From the NCBI GenBank assembly GCA_030039165.1, contig JASHQM010000048.1, forward strand, positions 1 through 59,703: a stretch of 59,703 nucleotides of DNA, written 5' to 3'. Below the pieces are notes generated by a model. That model was not told the origin of the DNA and did no database searches. It saw only the letters and a list, made by a program, of their open reading frames with translations. The DNA is from Candidatus Sulfotelmatobacter sp. Its GTDB lineage: Bacteria; Acidobacteriota; Terriglobia; Terriglobales; Acidobacteriaceae. Of this stretch, positions 10,515 through 19,677 are shown piece after piece. The stretch's first letter is position 1. Each line of letters opens with the position of its first letter. A program made the translations under genes and the position numbers.

Positions 10515-10542
10515 TTACAATCTTGTGACAACCAGATTACAA
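10515..10542 (+). promoter_or_regulatory. Dyad and direct repeat upstream of the polyketide operon
   Basis: About 100-120 bases upstream of the polyketide synthase start, AATCT (10519-10523) and AGATT (10534-10538) form an inverted repeat with a 10-base centre. TTACAA occurs as a direct repeat at 10515-10520 and 10537-10542, spaced 22 bases. This could be a dimeric regulator site. No convincing -35/-10 pair was found. Confidence 0.3.
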
Positions 10543-10638
10543 AAGGGACTTCCAACTCTGCGACAATAGCAAAATAGCTCCCGGTTCCCAAGCGGTGTTG
10601 GGCCCGATCCGCTACTATCAGTCCGGAAAATTAGAGCC

Positions 10639-11715
10639 ATGAGGATCGCAGGCGCGGCAAGCGCGTTTCCGAAATATTATTACCCGCAAAAGTTTCTTCT
10701 CGAGCAGCTGCAGGAGTATTGGGGTGATAGGCTCGACAATCCTCAATTGCTTGCCCGCCTGCATCGCAATGTGACGGTCGAGGGCCGCTATCTGGCAATT
10801 CCTACGGAGCGGTACTACGACATCAAAACGTGGGGACAAGCCAACGACATCTGGATCAAGGTGGCACAGGAGTTAGGCGAGCAGGCCCTGTGCCGGGCTT
10901 TGAATCGTGCGGGAATCTCGACGAAGGACTTAGGCGCGTTGTTTTTTACGACTGTCACCGGGATCGCCAGCCCCTCGATCGATGCCCTGCTGATCAATCA
11001 CATGGGGCTGCCTGAGAATATCAGGCGCACGCCCATTTTTGGCTTGGGATGCGTGGCTGGAGCTGCAGGCATCGCGCGGGCAGCCGACTATGTGCAAGCT
11101 TACCGAAAGCAAGCGGCGGCGCTGGTTTCGGTGGAACTATGCTCACTCACGCTGCAGCGGGAAGATCTTTCGGTGGCGAATCTGATTTCGTCGGGACTGT
11201 TTGCCGATGGAGCCGCGGCTGCGATCGTGATCGGAGACGAATTTACGAGCGAAGTTCCAAGTTCTGATTCGGAGCCCCGTGGGCCTGAAATTTTGGCTAC
11301 GCGCTCGATTTTTTATCCAGGCACGGAAGAGATGATGGGCTGGAATATCTCGGAAAAAGGCTTCAAGATTGTGCTCTCGACCGACGTCCCAAACCTGATT
11401 CGAGAAAAGTTGGGAGGAGACGTCGACGTATTCCTGGCCGATCATGGATATCGGCGAAGCGATCTCAAGACCTGGGTGTTGCATACAGGCGGGCCAAAAA
11501 TTCTAGAAGCTTCGGCGGCGGCACTGGGATTGAATAATGGGGAGCTCAACGCCTCATGGGAATGCCTGCGCAAAGTCGGGAATTTGTCTTCGGCGTCGGT
11601 GCTGGTTGTGTTGGAGGATGTGATGAGAAACCGGCGCCCGGAGCTGGGCACGCTGGGTTTGTTGGCGGCCATGGGTCCAGGATTCTGCTCTGAGCTTGTG
11701 CTGCTGCGATGGTAA
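10639..11715 (+). CDS. Type III polyketide synthase (chalcone/stilbene synthase family)
   Basis: A 358-residue homodimeric ketosynthase that would condense an acyl starter with malonyl-CoA units to give alkylresorcinols, alkylpyrones or phloroglucinols. The catalytic triad is visible: Cys138 in FGLGCVAGAAG, His282 in VLHTGGPKIL, and Asn315 in KVGNLSSASVL. The family's GWNISEKGF segment and the C-terminal GPGFCSELVLL (equivalent to GPGLTVETVVL of chalcone synthases) are also present. Bacterial ArsB/ArsC, PKS18 and BpsA are related. It is followed after seven bases by an FAD oxidoreductase and then a YceI-like gene, which points to a lipidic product modified in a short pathway. Product length and cyclisation mode cannot be read from sequence by eye. 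Confidence 0.93.
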   Translation: MRIAGAASAFPKYYYPQKFLLEQLQEYWGDRLDNPQLLARLHRNVTVEGRYLAIPTERYYDIKTWGQANDIWIKVAQELGEQALCRALNRAGISTKDLGALFFTTVTGIASPSIDALLINHMGLPENIRRTPIFGLGCVAGAAGIARAADYVQAYRKQAAALVSVELCSLTLQREDLSVANLISSGLFADGAAAAIVIGDEFTSEVPSSDSEPRGPEILATRSIFYPGTEEMMGWNISEKGFKIVLSTDVPNLIREKLGGDVDVFLADHGYRRSDLKTWVLHTGGPKILEASAAALGLNNGELNASWECLRKVGNLSSASVLVVLEDVMRNRRPELGTLGLLAAMGPGFCSELVLLRW

Positions 11716-11722
11716 TATCGCG

Positions 11723-12826
11723 ATGAGTGCGACGGATGTGTTCGTGATTGGAGGCGGGCCAGCCGGGCTGGCTGCGGCAATTGCCACGCGCCAAAAGGGT
11801 TTCCGGGTAACGGTGGCGGACGGGAGCCGGCCACCGATTGATAAGGCGTGCGGAGAGGCGCTCATGCCCGATGCGCTGTTGGCATTTGAGCGATTGGGAT
11901 TGTCGATCCCAGCGGGGGAAGCGAGTTTGCTCGGCGGAGTACGCTTTCTAGGTGCGGGGCTGGCAATGGAAGCAGCATTTCCCTCCGCTAACGGCCTGTC
12001 GATCCGGCGAACCACTTTACACCGCATCATGGCCGAGCGCGCGGCCGCGATGGGAGTAGAACTGCTGTGGCAGACCGTGGTGACTGGAATTCGCGGCAAC
12101 GAAGTGCGTCTGGGAAACCGAACTTTTCATTCCGAATGGATCGTGGGAGCAGATGGTGTTAATTCCCGCGTGCGTCGCTGGGCAAATCTTGATAAGCAGA
12201 GGCACAGCCGGTTTCGCTATGCTTTTCGGCGGCATTATTGCGCGCGGCCATGGACTGACCGCATGGAAATTTACTGGGGCAAGCGCAGCCAGGCGTACAC
12301 ATCACCGGTGAATGATGAAGAAGTTTGCGTGGCAGTGGCTTCGCATGATCCGGAGTTGCGGTTGGATGAGGGTTTACAGGAATTTCCCGAACTGCATGAA
12401 AGGCTTCTCCGCGCAGAAGCCACTTCGACGGAACGGGGCGCGATTTCTTGCAACCGGAAGCTGGCTCGCGTTTGGCGCGGCAATATCGCTCTGGTCGGCG
12501 ATGCTTCGGGAACGGTTGATCCGATTACGGGGGAAGGCATCGGGCTGGCGTTTCGTCAAGCCGTGGCATTGGCGGATTGCCTGGTGACAGGGAACCTCGG
12601 GGATTATGAAGCTGCGCATCGTCGGCTGGCATGGAGACCGCTGATGATGGCTCGATTGATGCTGATGCTGGACGGGCGTCCATGGCTGCAACGCCGCACG
12701 CTTAGCGCATTCCTCGATCGTCCTGAAGTATTCCGCAGATTGCTAGCGCTTCATGTGGGAGCGATTTCGCCCTATGAGGCCGCGTTCGACGGTCTGACAC
12801 TGGGATGGGGACTGCTGAGAGCATGA
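11723..12826 (+). CDS. FAD-dependent oxidoreductase (geranylgeranyl reductase / UbiH-like)
   Basis: The start is taken as the ATG at 11723, which gives the N-terminus MSATDVFVIGGGPAG with the dinucleotide-binding GxGxxG motif at once. An in-frame ATG at 11696 would overlap the polyketide synthase. The 367-residue protein has KACGEALMP near residue 37, as in geranylgeranyl-reductase-type flavoproteins, and the second FAD motif GDASGTVDPITGEGIG near residue 256. These enzymes hydroxylate or reduce isoprenoid or aromatic lipids. Type III polyketide synthases in bacteria are often paired with such a monooxygenase, which turns alkylresorcinols into quinones. That pairing is the likely role here, but reductase activity is equally possible. 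Confidence 0.88.
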   Translation: MSATDVFVIGGGPAGLAAAIATRQKGFRVTVADGSRPPIDKACGEALMPDALLAFERLGLSIPAGEASLLGGVRFLGAGLAMEAAFPSANGLSIRRTTLHRIMAERAAAMGVELLWQTVVTGIRGNEVRLGNRTFHSEWIVGADGVNSRVRRWANLDKQRHSRFRYAFRRHYCARPWTDRMEIYWGKRSQAYTSPVNDEEVCVAVASHDPELRLDEGLQEFPELHERLLRAEATSTERGAISCNRKLARVWRGNIALVGDASGTVDPITGEGIGLAFRQAVALADCLVTGNLGDYEAAHRRLAWRPLMMARLMLMLDGRPWLQRRTLSAFLDRPEVFRRLLALHVGAISPYEAAFDGLTLGWGLLRA

Positions 12827-13407
12827 GGCCGCTTCGGAATCCGGCCGGCCCTTTCCGCTTGCCTATTGCTCTACTTCTGCTGATGTTTCCCGCTGGTGCG
12901 ACGGCGCAGGAACTTGCTCTGCGATTGGATCCTCAGCACACTTCTGTCGACTTTACTTTGCCGGATGTGTTGCACACCATTCGCGGAAGTTTTCAGGTTG
13001 AACGCGGCGAACTGCGGTTCGATCCGGGGTCGAACAAGCTATCCGGCGAGATTGTAGTCAATGCGAAGAGCGGACAGAGCGGTAATAGCATGCGGGACCG
13101 AAAAATGCACAGAGAGGTACTGGAGAGCGAACAATATCCCGAGATTGTGTTTCGCCCCGATCACCTGGAAGGAGCCGTAACGGACCCTGTTGTGCGAGTG
13201 CATGGAATTTTCTCCATTCACGGAACCGATCACCAGATGACGGTTCCGGCGAAAGTCGATGTTTCCGCGGAAAGCTGGACGGCGAACATGCACTTTTCGG
13301 TCCCTTATGCGAGTTGGGGAATGAAAAATCCGAGCACGTTTTTCCTGCGAGTGAGTGGAACGGTCGAGGTTGATGTAACAGCGGCGGGGACGGTCGCGCG
13401 ACCATAA
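12823..13407 (+). CDS. YceI family secreted lipid-binding protein
   Basis: The start ATG at 12823 overlaps the flavoprotein stop (ATGA), so the two genes are translationally coupled. The 194-residue product has a signal peptide (cleavage probably after GATAQ near residue 30). It is followed by the YceI lipocalin-like fold signature: 'LDPQHTSVDFTL' near the start, 'GEIVVNAKSGQSGN', 'DRKMHREVLESEQYPEI' and 'GIFSIHGTDHQMTVPA'. YceI proteins bind polyisoprenoid or amphiphilic lipid ligands in the periplasm. In this operon a role as carrier for the polyketide lipid is an inference from the gene coupling alone. Confidence 0.9.
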   Translation: MRPLRNPAGPFRLPIALLLLMFPAGATAQELALRLDPQHTSVDFTLPDVLHTIRGSFQVERGELRFDPGSNKLSGEIVVNAKSGQSGNSMRDRKMHREVLESEQYPEIVFRPDHLEGAVTDPVVRVHGIFSIHGTDHQMTVPAKVDVSAESWTANMHFSVPYASWGMKNPSTFFLRVSGTVEVDVTAAGTVARP

Positions 13408-13456
13408 AGCCGGCGGCTAGAGCTATTGACCCGCTCACAAACAGCGCAATGTGGAT

Positions 13457-14095
13457 TCACGGAACGTTTACCAGCCCGGAGCGAATGGCGTAGACCACTA
13501 GCTCGGCCGTCTTGTGAATGCCGAGGGCGTTCATGATGTTGGCGCGGTGAACGGCCACAGTGTTGGTGCTGAGGTCGAGTTGGGCGGCGATTTCCTTGTT
13601 CGATTTGCCGTCGACGATCAGCTGGAGAATTTCGAGCTCGCGCGGCGTGAGGCCGCCGTTGCGCTCGCCTTTGAGCGCGGAATGCGGCTCAACATGGGGA
13701 TCGAAAATAGTTTGGCCGGAGGCGACGCGACGGATTGCCGTGCCGAGTTCGAGGTTGACAGCGTTCTTGAGAATGTAGCCTCTGGCTCCGGCAGCAATGG
13801 CCTGCCGCACCCAGGTGTTCTCGGAGTGCATGCTTAGCATGAGCACGGAAGTTTCGGGCTGCTGATGGAGAATTTGCCGGGTCGCATCCAGGCCATTTAG
13901 TTTTGGCATAGCGGAATCCATGACGATGACCTGGGGCTTCAATTCGCGGGCAAGTTTAACGGCTTCTTCGCCGTCTCCGGCCTCGCCGAGGACGGTGATG
14001 TCAGGTTCGTCTTCCAACAGACGGCGGAATCCGCGGCGGACCAAGGTATGATCATCGACCAGCAGGACGGTGATTTTTCTGATACTGTTCGTCAG
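13457..14095 (-). CDS. NarL/LuxR-family response regulator
   Basis: The frame contains a full receiver domain followed by a LuxR-type helix-turn-helix. The acidic pair Asp14/Asp15 (LLVDDH), the phospho-acceptor Asp60 (VIVMDSAMP) and the Lys110 of ILKNAV are present. The C-terminus has LTPRELEILQLI...SNKEIAAQL...TVAVHR. No ATG, GTG or TTG lies upstream of the receiver's first strand; the first such codon (TTG, 14044) would delete the acidic pocket. The CTG at 14095 overlaps the kinase stop as CTGA and gives a complete 212-residue protein, so it is the proposed start. The kinase gene directly upstream is its partner. Confidence 0.9.
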   Translation of the reverse strand: MTNSIRKITVLLVDDHTLVRRGFRRLLEDEPDITVLGEAGDGEEAVKLARELKPQVIVMDSAMPKLNGLDATRQILHQQPETSVLMLSMHSENTWVRQAIAAGARGYILKNAVNLELGTAIRRVASGQTIFDPHVEPHSALKGERNGGLTPRELEILQLIVDGKSNKEIAAQLDLSTNTVAVHRANIMNALGIHKTAELVVYAIRSGLVNVP

Positions 14096-15477
14096 CGATT
14101 GCGCGATGATTCCATCCTTTCACGAGGAACAGTCAGGCGCAACAAGGTTCCTCCCCCTTGCGGAGTTGATAATTCCAATCGCCCACCCATTAATTCTGCG
14201 CGTTCGCGCATGGCCACGAGTCCGAGTCCAGCTTTTGCCACGCGACTATTGAACCCTACGCCGTGGTCTTCCACCTCCAACTCAAGGGACGCCGAAAGAA
14301 AGCGCAATCGCACCCGGGCCTGCTTCGCGCCCGAGTGGCGAGCCACATTGTTCAGCGCTTCCTGCAAGACGCGGTAAATGTGCACACCGGCACTGCTTTC
14401 GATAGCGAAGGGCGCACCCTGCTTTACATAGGATATGGCAATTCCGGTCTGTCTTTCCACGGTAGGAACGTACCAATCGAGCGTCGATTCCAATCCGGCT
14501 TCATCGAGCATCACGGGATGCAGGGCTTGCGACAGGCTACGGACGCGGTCGAGCGTGTCTTGCGCGATCTGGCGAACCTCATTCAAATCCGTGCGCAAAG
14601 ATGAGCCTTCGGGAGCGTGAGAGCCGGCGCGGCCAAGCATGGAACCGATGGCAGTAAGAATCTGGCCGAATTCGTCGTGCAACTCGCGCGAAATATAGCG
14701 CAAGGTAGATTCCTGGGTTGAGATCAATTTTTGCGCGAGTTCGCTGCGGCGTTCTGAAAGCCGGGTCATGCGCGTGAACAGGCGCCGGTTCCAGCGGATC
14801 ATCGAAAAGCCGGTGAGGAGTATGGCTGCGAGCGTTGCGGTCAGGAATATATAAACCTGCCGCTGCACCCGTTGATAGATTGCGACAACACGGCGCGCTG
14901 CCTGCTGTTGGTTCTCAGTATTTTGCAGCAAGAGACGGGCAACGGTCTCGCTGAGTTCTGCCTGCCGGGCGTGAAGAGACGGTTCGACCAGATGCCTCGC
15001 GTCTGCTTCTTTGCCCGCGGTGGCCAGGGCAAAAACCCCGTCGGAGGCTTCCCAGAACTTGTTGAGGGAATTATCCAGTGCAGCAACCTGGTCGGCCGCG
15101 CGCGTGACAGGAGCAAACTCCGCCTCAAGGCGCATGGCATCATCGAGATCGCTGTGGATTCGCTGGAACTGCGCCGCCCACGCCTTAAGAGGATACGGCC
15201 GATTGTTTTCTAGCATGTCGCGCATAGCGATGGCGAGCAGGTTAAGGTCATTCTGAATTCGGAGAAGCTGCAGAGAATCCTTGCGGTTGCGATCGATCAA
15301 TTCGGACTGTAAACGGCGTAATCCGGCGATCTGCCACGTAATATAAGCTGAGCAGGCGAGAACGGCCGCAAGCGTGATGATGAGGCCGAGCAACAGGCCC
15401 AGGGTGGGAGAGCGCTCCGGCTTGGCGGCCGAACCGGGCACGACCCGAGGATACAACGTGCGGCTCAGACGTGTCAC
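14092..15477 (-). CDS. NarL-type sensor histidine kinase
   Basis: The protein has a membrane segment (about residues 24-48), a roughly 160-residue helical periplasmic sensor, a second membrane segment (about 208-228), and a HisKA_3 dimerisation domain. The phospho-acceptor is His267 in RYISRELHDEFGQ. A HATPase follows with VLQEALNNVARHS, DHGVGF and GLGLVAMRER. Its start is uncertain. The frame is open to an ATG at 15546, which would overlap the divergent ABC transporter; the GTG at 15477 leaves about 50 bases between the genes and is preferred, although no strong ribosome site is visible. The helical sensor resembles four-helix-bundle ligand sensors. Its target may be the divergent export operon. 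Confidence 0.9.
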   Translation of the reverse strand: MTRLSRTLYPRVVPGSAAKPERSPTLGLLLGLIITLAAVLACSAYITWQIAGLRRLQSELIDRNRKDSLQLLRIQNDLNLLAIAMRDMLENNRPYPLKAWAAQFQRIHSDLDDAMRLEAEFAPVTRAADQVAALDNSLNKFWEASDGVFALATAGKEADARHLVEPSLHARQAELSETVARLLLQNTENQQQAARRVVAIYQRVQRQVYIFLTATLAAILLTGFSMIRWNRRLFTRMTRLSERRSELAQKLISTQESTLRYISRELHDEFGQILTAIGSMLGRAGSHAPEGSSLRTDLNEVRQIAQDTLDRVRSLSQALHPVMLDEAGLESTLDWYVPTVERQTGIAISYVKQGAPFAIESSAGVHIYRVLQEALNNVARHSGAKQARVRLRFLSASLELEVEDHGVGFNSRVAKAGLGLVAMRERAELMGGRLELSTPQGGGTLLRLTVPRERMESSRNR

Positions 15478-15527
15478 AATGCAGGAATAATGAAGCGAAT
15501 TGAATTGCTGCGGAGTCCAATTACAGA

Positions 15528-17444
15528 TTGAGTTCCGATCACTCACAACCAGCGAAACCTAAAGAACAAGCGAAGCCTGCGAAGGTGGAACGGCTCAGGT
15601 CTGTGCTGCCCGAGGTGTGGGAGCTGATGCGTCCACGGCGCGGGCTGCTGGCACTGGGCCTTGGCCTGATGGCGGTTAACCGGGTGGCTTCGCTGGTGCT
15701 GCCTTACTCCAGCAAGTTTCTGATCGATACCGTCATCACCAAGCGCCACATGGACCAACTGCGGCCCCTCGTGCTGCTGGTGCTGGCTGCTACCGTAGTG
15801 CAGGGAATTACATCGTTTTCCCTCACCCAATTGCTATCGAAGGCGGCGCAGCGGCTGATCGCCGAATTGCGCGAACAGGTGCAGGTGCACATCTCGCGTC
15901 TGCCGGTTGCGTTTTACGACGCCAACAAAACGGGGAATCTGGTGGCGCGCATCATGAGCGACGTAGAAGGGGTGCGTAACCTGCTGGGTACTGGACTCGT
16001 GGATTTCGCCGGCGGACTGCTTACTTCTGCGATAGCGCTCGTGCTGCTATTCCGCACCAGCCCGCAAATGACCCTGATCGCGGTAGGCTCGCTGCTATGC
16101 TTTGCGGTCGCTTTGAACAAGGCATTCGCGACGATCCGCCCGATTTTTCGCGAGCGCAGCAAGATCAACGCGGAGGTTACGGGGCGGCTCACGGAATCCT
16201 TGGGTGGAGTCCGTGTAATCAAGGGATATCACGCAGAGGAACGAGAAGAAAAGGTGTTCGCTGGCGGAGTGCGGCGATTGCTGGAAAATGTGATGCGCAC
16301 GCTTACAGCAACGTCGGTCATGAGCCTTTCCGCGAGCGTGCTGCTGGGATGCGTGGGAGCGGTCACTATGTATGTGGGCGCCCATCAGATTGCCGCCGGC
16401 ACGCTGACGGTGGGGGGATTTTTCTCGTTCACTCTATTGCTGGGATTTCTGGTCGCGCCGATTATGCAGATCGTGTCGATCGGGACGCAGCTCACCGAAG
16501 CGCTCGCGGGGCTTGAACGAACGCAGGAGATTATGCGCGAGCGGCCGGAAGATCAGGATCCGCGGCGCGGCATCGTGCTGGATGATATTTACGGTGACGT
16601 CGAATTCAATTCTGTGAGTTTCAGTTATGACGGAATTCACGAAGTGCTGCGCGATATTTCTTTTCGCGCCAAGCCTGGAGCGGTGACCGCGCTGGTTGGT
16701 TCCTCGGGATCGGGAAAATCGACGACCATCGGTCTGATCTCCGCTTTTTACATTCCCACAAAGGGCGAAATCCTGGTGGACGGCAAAGACTTGAGCCAAG
16801 TCCGGCTCGACTCCTATAGAACGCGACTGGGAGTAGTGTTGCAGGAGTCTTTCCTGTTCGATGGAACGATTCGGGAGAATGTCATGTTTTCCCGTCCTTC
16901 CGCCAGCGAGGAGGAATTCCTGCGCGCCTGCCGCATCGCATGTGTGGATCAGTTCGCTGAGGGGTTTGCCGACAAATACGACACAGTAGTGGGTGAGCGC
17001 GGGATAAAGCTTTCGGGAGGGCAGCGCCAGAGAATTTCGATTGCGCGAGCCATCCTGGCCGAACCACGCATCTTAATTCTTGATGAAGCGACGTCGAGCC
17101 TCGACTCGGAATCGGAACATATGATTCAGCAGGGGCTTGCCTATCTGATGCAGGGCCGAACGACGTTTGTGATTGCGCACCGGCTTTCGACCATCCGCAG
17201 AGCCGATCAGATCCTGGTGATGGAACAAGGGCAAATCCTCGAACGCGGCACGCACGAGGAACTTTATGCTGCGCGTGGACGTTACTACGATCTGTACACG
17301 CGCCAGCACGGAGTGGAGGAAAATCTGTTTCTCGCGCCGGGCGAGGGTGACAAAGTGGAAGCCGATGCCAACGGTGGATCGAACGGCCGCGACAGCAATG
17401 TGAAGGCGGATGCGCTGGGTGTTTTACGAGGCGAGGTGCGCTAG
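15528..17444 (+). CDS. ABC exporter, fused permease and ATPase (MsbA-like)
   Basis: A 638-residue half-transporter has six membrane helices in about the first 330 residues. The ATPase domain shows Walker [10 protein letters not shown] (near 390), signature LSGGQRQRISIARA (near 492) and Walker B ILILDEATSSLDSE. The H-loop is in VIAHRLST. Homodimers of this type export lipids or peptides. The C-terminus is an acidic, Asn-rich tail of about 35 residues. The start is a TTG at 15528 with GGAG 12 bases upstream; a GTG at 15585 is the alternative. The next ABC genes begin four bases after its stop, so all are probably one operon. Confidence 0.93.
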   Translation: MSSDHSQPAKPKEQAKPAKVERLRSVLPEVWELMRPRRGLLALGLGLMAVNRVASLVLPYSSKFLIDTVITKRHMDQLRPLVLLVLAATVVQGITSFSLTQLLSKAAQRLIAELREQVQVHISRLPVAFYDANKTGNLVARIMSDVEGVRNLLGTGLVDFAGGLLTSAIALVLLFRTSPQMTLIAVGSLLCFAVALNKAFATIRPIFRERSKINAEVTGRLTESLGGVRVIKGYHAEEREEKVFAGGVRRLLENVMRTLTATSVMSLSASVLLGCVGAVTMYVGAHQIAAGTLTVGGFFSFTLLLGFLVAPIMQIVSIGTQLTEALAGLERTQEIMRERPEDQDPRRGIVLDDIYGDVEFNSVSFSYDGIHEVLRDISFRAKPGAVTALVGSSGSGKSTTIGLISAFYIPTKGEILVDGKDLSQVRLDSYRTRLGVVLQESFLFDGTIRENVMFSRPSASEEEFLRACRIACVDQFAEGFADKYDTVVGERGIKLSGGQRQRISIARAILAEPRILILDEATSSLDSESEHMIQQGLAYLMQGRTTFVIAHRLSTIRRADQILVMEQGQILERGTHEELYAARGRYYDLYTRQHGVEENLFLAPGEGDKVEADANGGSNGRDSNVKADALGVLRGEVR

Positions 17445-17448
17445 GAGA

Positions 17449-18258
17449 ATGGGAACACTCCAGAATCAGCCGACGGAAATGCCGTCTACAAATGCAATAA
17501 CTTCAACGGCGAAGGCCGAAGTGATCCGCGCTGAACAACTTTGCCGCCATTACCGCATGGGCGAAACGGTCATTCGAGCGGTGGATGGAGTAACTCTTAG
17601 CGTCAGAGCCGGCGAGTTTGTTGCGTTGCTGGGAAGTTCGGGGTCGGGAAAATCCTCCGTCCTGAATCTGATTGCAGGGCTCGATCGGCCGACCTCCGGC
17701 AGCGTAATCGTTCAAGGAAGAGACCTTGCGAAATTGTCCCGCGAAGAACTTGCTCATCATCGTCTGCGAACCGTGGGAATGGTGTTTCAATCGTTCAATC
17801 TGATCGTGAGCATGAGCGTCATCGAAAATGTGGAATTACCCATGCGTTTCGCTGAGATCGACCGGGGAAAACGCGACGCAATGGCGCGGGAGGCGCTGGC
17901 CAGGGTCGGGTTGCAGGCGCGCATGAATCACAAGCCCAGCGAGCTTTCTGGGGGCGAACAGCAACGAGCTGCGCTGGCGCGGGCGCTGATTAATCGACCC
18001 CAGTTGTTGCTTGCCGATGAACCTACGGGAAATCTCGACAGCCATACCGGTGTCGAAATCATGAACCTGGTGCGTGAATTCAATCAGCACTTGGGGATGA
18101 CCGTAGTGATGGTAACGCATGAACGGGCGCTGGCAGAGCGCTACGCGCAGCGCTTTATCTTCCTGGCCGACGGCAAACTGGTTGGCGACGAAGTGAATTC
18201 GTCGGCTGCATTCAAAGAGGCCACAGATCGCGTGGGAATCGAGGTAGAGCGTGAATGA
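17449..18258 (+). CDS. ABC transporter ATP-binding protein (LolD/MacB type)
   Basis: A 269-residue ATPase has Walker [14 protein letters not shown]-loop VFQSFNL, signature [15 protein letters not shown], Walker [13 protein letters not shown] and H-loop VTHE. This sequence pattern is that of LolD/MacB/FtsE ATPases, which drive mechanotransmission permeases rather than translocate substrate through the membrane domain. ATG 17449 is used, but the AGGAG at 17443-17447 is too close for it; ATG 17479 is possible and would still leave the whole fold. The stop overlaps the permease start by ATGA. Confidence 0.93.
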   Translation: MGTLQNQPTEMPSTNAITSTAKAEVIRAEQLCRHYRMGETVIRAVDGVTLSVRAGEFVALLGSSGSGKSSVLNLIAGLDRPTSGSVIVQGRDLAKLSREELAHHRLRTVGMVFQSFNLIVSMSVIENVELPMRFAEIDRGKRDAMAREALARVGLQARMNHKPSELSGGEQQRAALARALINRPQLLLADEPTGNLDSHTGVEIMNLVREFNQHLGMTVVMVTHERALAERYAQRFIFLADGKLVGDEVNSSAAFKEATDRVGIEVERE

Positions 18259-19667
18259 AACTGCCTGATCTCACTGAACTGGCCGTACGTAATCTACGCG
18301 AATCTGTCTTACGAAATTCGCTGACCACGATCGGCATTTCGGTTGGAGTGGCGTCGCTGGTAGCGATGCTTTCGCTGGGCATCGGGCTGCAGCAGATGGC
18401 ATCGCGCCGATTGATGAAATCTGGGTTGTTTGACACAGTTGTGGTCACGTCGCGGCGTGATCTGCGCAATTTTGGCCACGAAGAAAATGGCAATGCTCCG
18501 CCCCCGGGGGAGAGCAAACTTCTGGATGAAGACGCGCGGCTGGAAATCGAGAAGCTGCCGAACGTGACGGAAGTTTATCCGGATATACGCTTCCCAACGA
18601 CGTTGCTCTATGAAGATAAACCGCATTTGACTATGGTGGCGGCGCTGCCTTGGTCGGCAAAGTCAACTGACGCGTTCGAGACGCTGCAAGGCCAGTTTTT
18701 TTCCAATGAAACGGCGCACGAGGCCGTGATCCAGAAGGCGTTCGCCGAAGAATTGCTGGGGCGAACGCCGAAGCCGGGATTGGACGAAACGAACGCGAGA
18801 GAGTTGGCCGGGCCGCTTCTAGGGAAAGAACTGACGCTCCGCTATGCGCAGCGGGAGGCGGCAACCGCGGCTTCCAATAACACGGCCTCCAATAACGGCT
18901 CCGCTTCGCAAGACGAGAATCTGACAAGTGCGGCCTATTCGGTGGTTTCGCGTGAGCTAAAGCTGAAGATCGTCGGCGTCTCCGATCTCGATCCTGAGAG
19001 CATGCGCGGGCCGACGCGGGCTCGAGTGTTTGTGCCACTGAAACTGGCAGAGAACCTACATATTATGTTGCCGACCGATCTTCGCGAAATCTCGGCCGCA
19101 GCCGGCGACCAGGCGGTGTATTCATCTGTCAGCGTGCGGGTGCAGGATCCGGCAAAGATTCGCGGGATCGAAGATGCAATCAAGAAGATGGGATTCAACA
19201 CGTTTTCCATCCTCGACGCCACGCGCAGCCTGCAACAGTTCTTCGCGGTGCTCGATTTGTTCCTGGGAATTTTCGGCAGCCTGGCTCTGGCCGTCGCCTC
19301 TATTGGGATTGTGAACACGCTGGTGATGGCGATTCTGGAGCGGCGGCGGGAAATTGGCATCATGAAGGCGATCGGCGCAAGCGACGGCGATGTGAAAAAG
19401 CTTTTTTTTGCTGAAGCGGGAGCGATGGGCATTCTCGGCGGAATTGTAGGCGTCGTGCTGGGCTGGGCAATTGGGCAGGTCATCAACCTGGGAACGAACG
19501 TTTATCTGAAGCGCCAGTCTCTGCCGCCGGAGCATTTCTGGGCGGTGCCCGTGTGGCTGGTGGGCGCGGCAATTCTATTTGCGTTCATCGTAAGCCTTGC
19601 GGCTGGCCTTTATCCCGCGGGGCGGGCCGCACGGCTGGATCCTGTGCAGGCGCTGCGCTACGAGTAA
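18255..19667 (+). CDS. ABC transporter permease (MacB/LolC-like, FtsX domain)
   Basis: A 470-residue permease has one N-terminal membrane helix (TTIGISVGVASLVAMLSLGIG), a periplasmic MacB_PCD-like domain of about 270 residues, and the C-terminal three-helix FtsX domain. The latter contains the coupling segment ERRREIGIMKAIGAS. The topology, one helix plus three, is that of MacB and LolC/E. The periplasmic domain has an Asn/Ala/Ser-rich linker near residues 196-222. Together with the preceding ATPase it would form a type VII ABC system for lipoproteins, siderophores or antibiotics. No adaptor or outer-membrane gene is adjacent. Confidence 0.92.
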   Translation: MKLPDLTELAVRNLRESVLRNSLTTIGISVGVASLVAMLSLGIGLQQMASRRLMKSGLFDTVVVTSRRDLRNFGHEENGNAPPPGESKLLDEDARLEIEKLPNVTEVYPDIRFPTTLLYEDKPHLTMVAALPWSAKSTDAFETLQGQFFSNETAHEAVIQKAFAEELLGRTPKPGLDETNARELAGPLLGKELTLRYAQREAATAASNNTASNNGSASQDENLTSAAYSVVSRELKLKIVGVSDLDPESMRGPTRARVFVPLKLAENLHIMLPTDLREISAAAGDQAVYSSVSVRVQDPAKIRGIEDAIKKMGFNTFSILDATRSLQQFFAVLDLFLGIFGSLALAVASIGIVNTLVMAILERRREIGIMKAIGASDGDVKKLFFAEAGAMGILGGIVGVVLGWAIGQVINLGTNVYLKRQSLPPEHFWAVPVWLVGAAILFAFIVSLAAGLYPAGRAARLDPVQALRYE

Positions 19668-19677
19668 ACCTTAATCA

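Noticed and set aside
13408..13456. Terminator between the convergent YceI gene and response regulator
   Set aside because: Only a weak GC-rich stem and no U-tract on either strand.
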